Shown here: one piece after another, positions 60,265 through 64,000 of the stretch | Numbering within the stretch: the first letter of the stretch is position 1 | How the letters are laid out: each line of letters begins with the position of its first letter | NCBI GenBank assembly: GCA_016710785.1 | Contig: JADJUE010000003.1 | Coordinates: 372,001 to 436,000, forward strand | Source of the DNA: Candidatus Epilinea brevis | GTDB lineage: Bacteria; Chloroflexota; Anaerolineae; Epilineales; Epilineaceae | Direction of reading: 5' to 3' | DNA: 64,000 nucleotides | The notes under the pieces: model-generated | Database searches by the model: none | What the model was told of the DNA's origin: nothing | What the model saw: only the letters and a program-made list of their open reading frames with translations | Translations under genes and position numbers: made by a program

Positions 60265-61776
60265 TCAGCGCTCCGGCTCGTCGCGCTTGATGCAATATTC
60301 CATGGCCTCCGCCGACAGCAGCACGCCGGGAACACCGGCGCCCGGATGGGTTCCGGCGCCGACGAAGTAGAGTCCCCGCACGTCCTCGCTGGCATTGTGC
60401 GGGCGGAACCAGGCGGTCTGCGTCAGCTTGGGCTCGATGCCGAAGGCATTGCCGTCCAGGCTGGAGAGCTGGTCCCGGAAGTCCCGCGGGCCAAAGACCT
60501 GCTTCACCTCCAGGTTCTCCCTGAGCCCCTCCAGCCCCCAGCGCTCCAGGAAGTCGATCACCCGCTCCACGAAGGGTTCCTCTTCGCGCTCCCAGTCGAT
60601 GTCGGCCTTCAGGTTGGGCACAGGGATCAACACGTAGAGGCTCTCGGCCCCCTCCGGCGCCATTTGGGAATCCGTGACCGTCGGCGCGTGCAGGTACAGG
60701 CTGAAGTCATCGGCCAATACCTTGCGGTCGAAGATATCGGCCAGCAGCTCCTTGTAGCGCTTGGTGAGGATGAGGGTGTGGTGGGCCAGCTTGGGGTAGC
60801 GCCGCCGCACGCCCAGGTAGACGACCACACTGCTCATGGTCTGGTCCAGGCGCGCCACCCGCCGGTCGGTCCATTTGCGCCGATGCTCAGGGCGGATCAG
60901 GTGGCTGTAGGTGAAGCCCACGTCGGCGTTGGACACCACGAGGTCGGCCGGCAGGGTCTCCCCCGCGACGCGCACGCCCACCGCTCGCCCGTTCTGGACG
61001 AGGATCTCCTCCACAGCCACGCCGGTGCGGATGCCGCCCCCGATGTCGGTGAAGAGCCGGGCGAACGCTTCCACCAGGCTGTACATACCTCCGCGTGTGA
61101 ACCAAACGCCACCGTCCCTCTCCAGGTAGGGGATGGACAGGTACACCGAAGAGGCACGGAAGGGGTTGCCTCCGATGAAGAGCGGGTGGAAGCTGAACAT
61201 GAAATGGTGGCGCGGATCCTTGAAGAAGCGGCGCACGAAATGGGCCACGGGCCAGAAGGCCCCCAGCTTCAGGGCCTTGGGAATGAAGGCCAGCATGGTG
61301 GACAAGCGGTCGAAGGGCCGGGCCCCCAGCCGGTCGGCGATGATGGCTTGATGGATGGGCCGGATGGCGGCCATGAAGGCATCGTAGCGCCCGGCGTCGC
61401 CGGGGTTGTTGACCGCCATCTGGGCCTTCATCTGCGCGGCGTCGCCGTTATAGTCGATGTGGCTACCGTCGTGGAAGAAGATGCGGTAGAAGGGATCCAG
61501 GGGGAGGAAGTCCAAGTAGTCCGCACGCCGTCGGCCGGCGGCAGCGAAGACATCCTCGATGATGTCGGGGGCGGTGATCAGGCTAGGCCCCATATCGAAG
61601 GTATAGCCGGCTTCCTTGAACTGGTAGGCCCGGCCACCCACCTGCGGCCGCTGCTCCAGGATCTGGGTCTGGTAGCCCATGGCCTGCAGGCGCACGGCGG
61701 CGGCAAGGCCGCCGAAGCCGCTGCCGATGACGATGGCGCGGGGTGCGGTCGTGGTCTGCGTTCCGTTGGGGTTCAT
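60265..61776 (-). CDS. crtI: phytoene desaturase (CrtI-type)
   Basis: A 503-residue FAD-dependent carotenoid desaturase that introduces double bonds into phytoene on the way to lycopene or neurosporene. The dinucleotide-binding site reads AIVIGSGFGGLAAAVRLQAM, with ILEQRPQVGGRAYQFKEAGY and TFDMGPSLITAPDI next. VVSNADVGFTYSHLIRPEHR lies in the middle. The C-terminal FAD motif is LYFVGAGTHPGAGVPGVLLS. The length fits bacterial CrtI (490-510). It follows crtB by 83 bp on the same strand and is therefore probably light-regulated through the upstream CarH-like gene. GGAG lies 8 nt before the ATG. The number of desaturation steps cannot be read from sequence. Confidence 0.93.
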   Translation of the reverse strand: MNPNGTQTTTAPRAIVIGSGFGGLAAAVRLQAMGYQTQILEQRPQVGGRAYQFKEAGYTFDMGPSLITAPDIIEDVFAAAGRRRADYLDFLPLDPFYRIFFHDGSHIDYNGDAAQMKAQMAVNNPGDAGRYDAFMAAIRPIHQAIIADRLGARPFDRLSTMLAFIPKALKLGAFWPVAHFVRRFFKDPRHHFMFSFHPLFIGGNPFRASSVYLSIPYLERDGGVWFTRGGMYSLVEAFARLFTDIGGGIRTGVAVEEILVQNGRAVGVRVAGETLPADLVVSNADVGFTYSHLIRPEHRRKWTDRRVARLDQTMSSVVVYLGVRRRYPKLAHHTLILTKRYKELLADIFDRKVLADDFSLYLHAPTVTDSQMAPEGAESLYVLIPVPNLKADIDWEREEEPFVERVIDFLERWGLEGLRENLEVKQVFGPRDFRDQLSSLDGNAFGIEPKLTQTAWFRPHNASEDVRGLYFVGAGTHPGAGVPGVLLSAEAMEYCIKRDEPER

Positions 61777-61859
61777 GGACAGACTCCGTTCAACTCAGTT
61801 TCATGAAGGAAACGTTCAAGGATCCAAGGGGGGAGCGATGGTGACAGGGCGGCCGCCGC

Positions 61860-62900
61860 TCAGGCGCCGATGGCCTCCCTGCTCTCGAAGCCCTGCGGTA
61901 AGCCCCCGGCGACCGTCTCGTCATCCGCGGGCGGCCGGTGCACCCGCCACAGGCCTGCGGCAGCCAGGAGCGGTTTCTGCCACGCCTGGGTACGGGCGCG
62001 GCGGCGGAAGTTGTCGTAGCCATTGCGCCGCAGTCCGGTCAGGATGCCGCGGTAGATCGCGGCCGCCGCTGCCACCGGACGGGCGTAGAAGCGGGGCAGG
62101 TGCGGAACGGCCGCGCAGGCCAGGCCGTAGCAGGATTCGGCGACCGCAACCATTTCCTTCATGAGGGCGCGGTAGGCGGGCAGGATGGGGCCGCCGGCCG
62201 CCATGGCTTCCAGGTCCGCGCGGCGCAGCCCGTGGCGCTCCAGGAGCGTTTGCGGGAGGTATACGCGGTCCATGGCCAGGTCCTCACCCACGTCGCGCAG
62301 GATGTTGGTCAGCTGCAGGGCATAGCCCAAGGTCTCGGCCCGCGCCAGGAGCCAAGGATCCTGCACGCCGAAGAGCCGGGTCATCCAGATGCCGATGACT
62401 GAGGCCACCTGGTAGCAGTAGCGCCGCAGGGCTTCCCAGTCGGCCATGGCCACGGGGCCGAGGTCCGAACGCACGCCGGCGATCAGCTCGGCGATCAATT
62501 CGAAGGGCACACCGGCGCGGGCGGACCGGTCCATGATCTCGTCCAGGAAGGCGATGCCGCTGGGGCGGCCCTGGTAGGCGCCGTGGACCAGTTCCTCCCA
62601 AGTATCCAACTGCGCGGCAGCCAGCTCTGGACTCCCAGCGGACATGGGGCTGTCTACCATCTCGTCGGTGCAGCGGCAGAAGGCGTAGACCAACTCGACC
62701 AGGCGCCGCTGGGCGGGAGGAAAGAGCCGGGCGGCGAAGGAGAAGGATCGCGAGTTGACCTGGAAGAAAGCCCGCGGTGAGGCTTCTGCCTCGCGTAGCC
62801 AGACGGGCAGGTCGAGAGCCGGTGGTCGCGGATCGATCGCCGACGCAACGGAGAAGGACGACGGAGCGGCTTGTGGCGCCGCGAAGAGCGATGGGCTCAA
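61860..62900 (-). CDS. crtB: phytoene synthase
   Basis: A 346-residue enzyme of the squalene/phytoene synthase family, which condenses two geranylgeranyl diphosphates to phytoene. It has the first aspartate-rich motif in VYAFCRCTDEMVDSP (DxxxD). RRYCYQVASVIGIWMTRLFG comes in mid-protein, and the second motif is LTNILRDVGEDLAMDRVYLP. A 45-residue Pro/Ala-rich extension precedes the catalytic domain. The start is TTG at 62900, with GGAGGT 4 nt upstream and a 4-nt overlap (TTGA) with the stop of the regulator gene, so its translation is coupled to it. crtI follows on the same strand. No cyclase or ketolase is in the window, so the final carotenoid is unknown. Confidence 0.93.
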   Translation of the reverse strand: MSPSLFAAPQAAPSSFSVASAIDPRPPALDLPVWLREAEASPRAFFQVNSRSFSFAARLFPPAQRRLVELVYAFCRCTDEMVDSPMSAGSPELAAAQLDTWEELVHGAYQGRPSGIAFLDEIMDRSARAGVPFELIAELIAGVRSDLGPVAMADWEALRRYCYQVASVIGIWMTRLFGVQDPWLLARAETLGYALQLTNILRDVGEDLAMDRVYLPQTLLERHGLRRADLEAMAAGGPILPAYRALMKEMVAVAESCYGLACAAVPHLPRFYARPVAAAAAIYRGILTGLRRNGYDNFRRRARTQAWQKPLLAAAGLWRVHRPPADDETVAGGLPQGFESREAIGA

Positions 62901-63940
62901 GTTGACCTCCGCGATGTTGTGTATCCGTGTTCCGCCAGGGACGACTCCGCCGCAGAAGGATCCGTGGCCGCGCCTTCCGACAGAGCGGCGCTGTCGCGAC
63001 GGCCGTCCAGCCAGGCCGCCAGTTCGACAAGCGAGCCCAAGACGGCGAAGGAACGGAAGGGGCGGTACGGCGGGTCGACGACCTTGCCGTCGAGAGCGCC
63101 GCCGCCCAGGGCGAGGTGGTAGGGACGGGCGGGGTCGTAACCCTGCGCCAGACTGCGCACCAGCCGGACGGCATCGGCCGGTCCGCGCGGCGGTGTGAAG
63201 GAGACGCAGACCAGGTCCGCCCCCCAGCGCTGCTGCTGCGCGGCGAATTCCTCTCCGGGTACATTGGCGCCCAGGTAGTTGACGGTCAGGCCCCGTTCCT
63301 CGAGCAGCAGCCGCACCATGAAGGAGCCCAGGTGGTGGGGATCGCCTTCGGCAGCCCCGACCACCGCGCGCCGGAGGACGGCGGCCGGCCGCAGGCCGGG
63401 CTGCAGGCGGCCTCTCAGGGCATGCAGGGCGTCCATGACATGCTCGCTGGCGCGATGCTCGTCACCGATGCGGATACGCCCTTCCTCCCAGGCGTCGCCG
63501 ACGCGCCGCATCAGGCGGCCCACACCTTGATCCAGCACCGCAGCCAGGGGCAGGCCACGGTCCAGGAGCAGGCCAAGCGACGGATCCAGCAGGGCGGGCT
63601 CGTCGGCCATGAGCCAGCTGAACCAGAGGTCCACCAGGGCGTCGAAGCGGCCGTCGCCGGCCTGGCTGCTGGCGCGCCAGACGGCAGCCAGCTGGTCGTC
63701 GAACGCAGCCAGAGGCGTGGTCAAGCCGGCATGGCGTGCGAAGGCGACGAGATCCTCCAGCACGATCCGGCGATGGCCACCCGCAGTGAGGCGGCAGGGC
63801 AGCTCGCCCGCGTCACACCAGCGCTTGACGCTGCTGGCATGCACGCGGCAGATGCGGGCAGCCTCCTGGCTGGTCACCAGGATGGGCGCGTCCTCGCGGT
63901 GGGCGGTGGTGAGCGTCGACGTCGGGTATCTCTGTAGCAT
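62897..63940 (-). CDS. CarH/LitR-type B12-binding light-sensing MerR repressor
   Basis: A 347-residue regulator. Residues ~20-65 form a MerR winged-helix domain (VTSQEAARICRVHASSVKRW and LTAGGHRRI). The middle is a helical bundle with W151-x9-E161-H162, the Wx9EH motif that holds the adenosyl group in CarH. The C-terminal cobalamin domain has E198-G-D200-P-H202-H-L-G, the ExDxHxxG motif with the lower axial histidine. In characterised CarH, dark-state adenosylcobalamin drives tetramer binding to DNA and light breaks it, so carotenoid genes turn on. Here the regulator is first in the crtB-crtI unit, so it would also repress itself. The ATG at 63940 lies 6 nt after TAGTAT. A C-terminal tail of ~30 Ser/Ala-rich residues is extra. 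Confidence 0.9.
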   Translation of the reverse strand: MLQRYPTSTLTTAHREDAPILVTSQEAARICRVHASSVKRWCDAGELPCRLTAGGHRRIVLEDLVAFARHAGLTTPLAAFDDQLAAVWRASSQAGDGRFDALVDLWFSWLMADEPALLDPSLGLLLDRGLPLAAVLDQGVGRLMRRVGDAWEEGRIRIGDEHRASEHVMDALHALRGRLQPGLRPAAVLRRAVVGAAEGDPHHLGSFMVRLLLEERGLTVNYLGANVPGEEFAAQQQRWGADLVCVSFTPPRGPADAVRLVRSLAQGYDPARPYHLALGGGALDGKVVDPPYRPFRSFAVLGSLVELAAWLDGRRDSAALSEGAATDPSAAESSLAEHGYTTSRRST

Positions 63941-63946
63941 GCTGGG

Positions 63947-63975
63947 ATACTAATCGATAAATCGCTCAAAGTCAA
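63947..63975 (-). promoter_or_regulatory. promoter of carH-crtB-crtI (leaderless)
   Basis: On the minus strand TTGACT (63970-63975) and TAGTAT (63947-63952) are exactly 17 bp apart, with the -10 box 6 nt before the ATG. It is the strongest -35/-10 pair in the window and lies in an AT-rich stretch at the window end. Confidence 0.7.
63955..63964. promoter_or_regulatory. candidate CarH operator
   Basis: CGAT-AA-ATCG on the plus strand is an inverted repeat located in the spacer of the carH-crt promoter. A tetramer bound here would block RNA polymerase. Assignment is inferred from position only. Confidence 0.35.
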
Positions 63976-64000
63976 TGTTTTGCACGATATTCATTGTGAG

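Overview
The window is a GC-rich, gene-dense stretch of bacterial chromosome. It most likely comes from a member of the Chloroflexota (Anaerolineae or a neighbouring class). The evidence is the style of the secreted proteins: Thr/Pro-rich linkers, short [YF]LP[MF] tail motifs, an M6 metalloprotease, beta-propellers and VWA domains. Several polytopic GT39-type glycosyltransferases with extra beta-domains and a CarH/crtB/crtI carotenoid block fit the same picture. The phylum is an inference from gene style; no rRNA gene is present. I see no tRNA, rRNA, CRISPR array or complete insertion sequence.

Layout. 1-2.6 kb: end of a beta-propeller protein, a VOC-family protein, an AT-rich palindrome and a mazEF-type toxin-antitoxin pair. 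2.7-6.3 kb: a large secreted M6 metalloprotease. 6.4-11.7 kb (minus): two coupled GT39-like membrane glycosyltransferases. 11.9-16.3 kb: housekeeping genes (queG, hemL, map, a 3-hydroxyisobutyrate-dehydrogenase-like reductase). 16.4-20 kb: a secreted lamin-tail/phospholipase-D-like protein facing a discoidin-domain protein. 20.3-23.5 kb: a DUF2142-like membrane protein divergent from an unrecognised two-gene pair. 23.5-31.6 kb (minus): a probable operon of a UDP-glucuronate-decarboxylase-like gene, a small membrane protein, a membrane-anchored clan-A glycosidase, a GT39 enzyme and an MFS/spermidine-synthase fusion. 31.8-35.2 kb (plus): a Wzt/TagH-type ABC ATPase coupled to a frameshifted polytopic membrane protein. 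35.3-39.8 kb (minus): DUF4349 lipoprotein, RluA-type pseudouridine synthase and Slt-type lytic transglycosylase. 39.9-47.3 kb (plus): a propeller-VWA-VWA surface protein, then an epimerase/aminotransferase/GT39 trio. 47.5-53.4 kb: secA, a beta-CASP nuclease and a secreted GH5-like glycosidase. 53.6-56.5 kb: a second propeller-VWA-VWA gene whose VWA part is almost identical in DNA to the first. 56.5-60.1 kb: an MFS exporter and a HELGH metallopeptidase. 60.2-64 kb: crtI, crtB and a B12-dependent MerR-type photoreceptor-repressor.

Theme. Much of the window serves the cell surface: sugar-nucleotide modification (uxs, epimerase, DegT aminotransferase), polytopic glycosyltransferases, an ABC-type polysaccharide export ATPase, wall and glycan hydrolases, and modular secreted proteins. 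The carotenoid block looks light-controlled, because the regulator keeps the Wx9EH and ExDxHxxG signatures of coenzyme-B12 photoreceptors and sits first in the same transcription unit. Many genes have a -10 hexamer only 6-8 nt before the start codon, so leaderless transcripts appear common beside genes with strong Shine-Dalgarno sequences.
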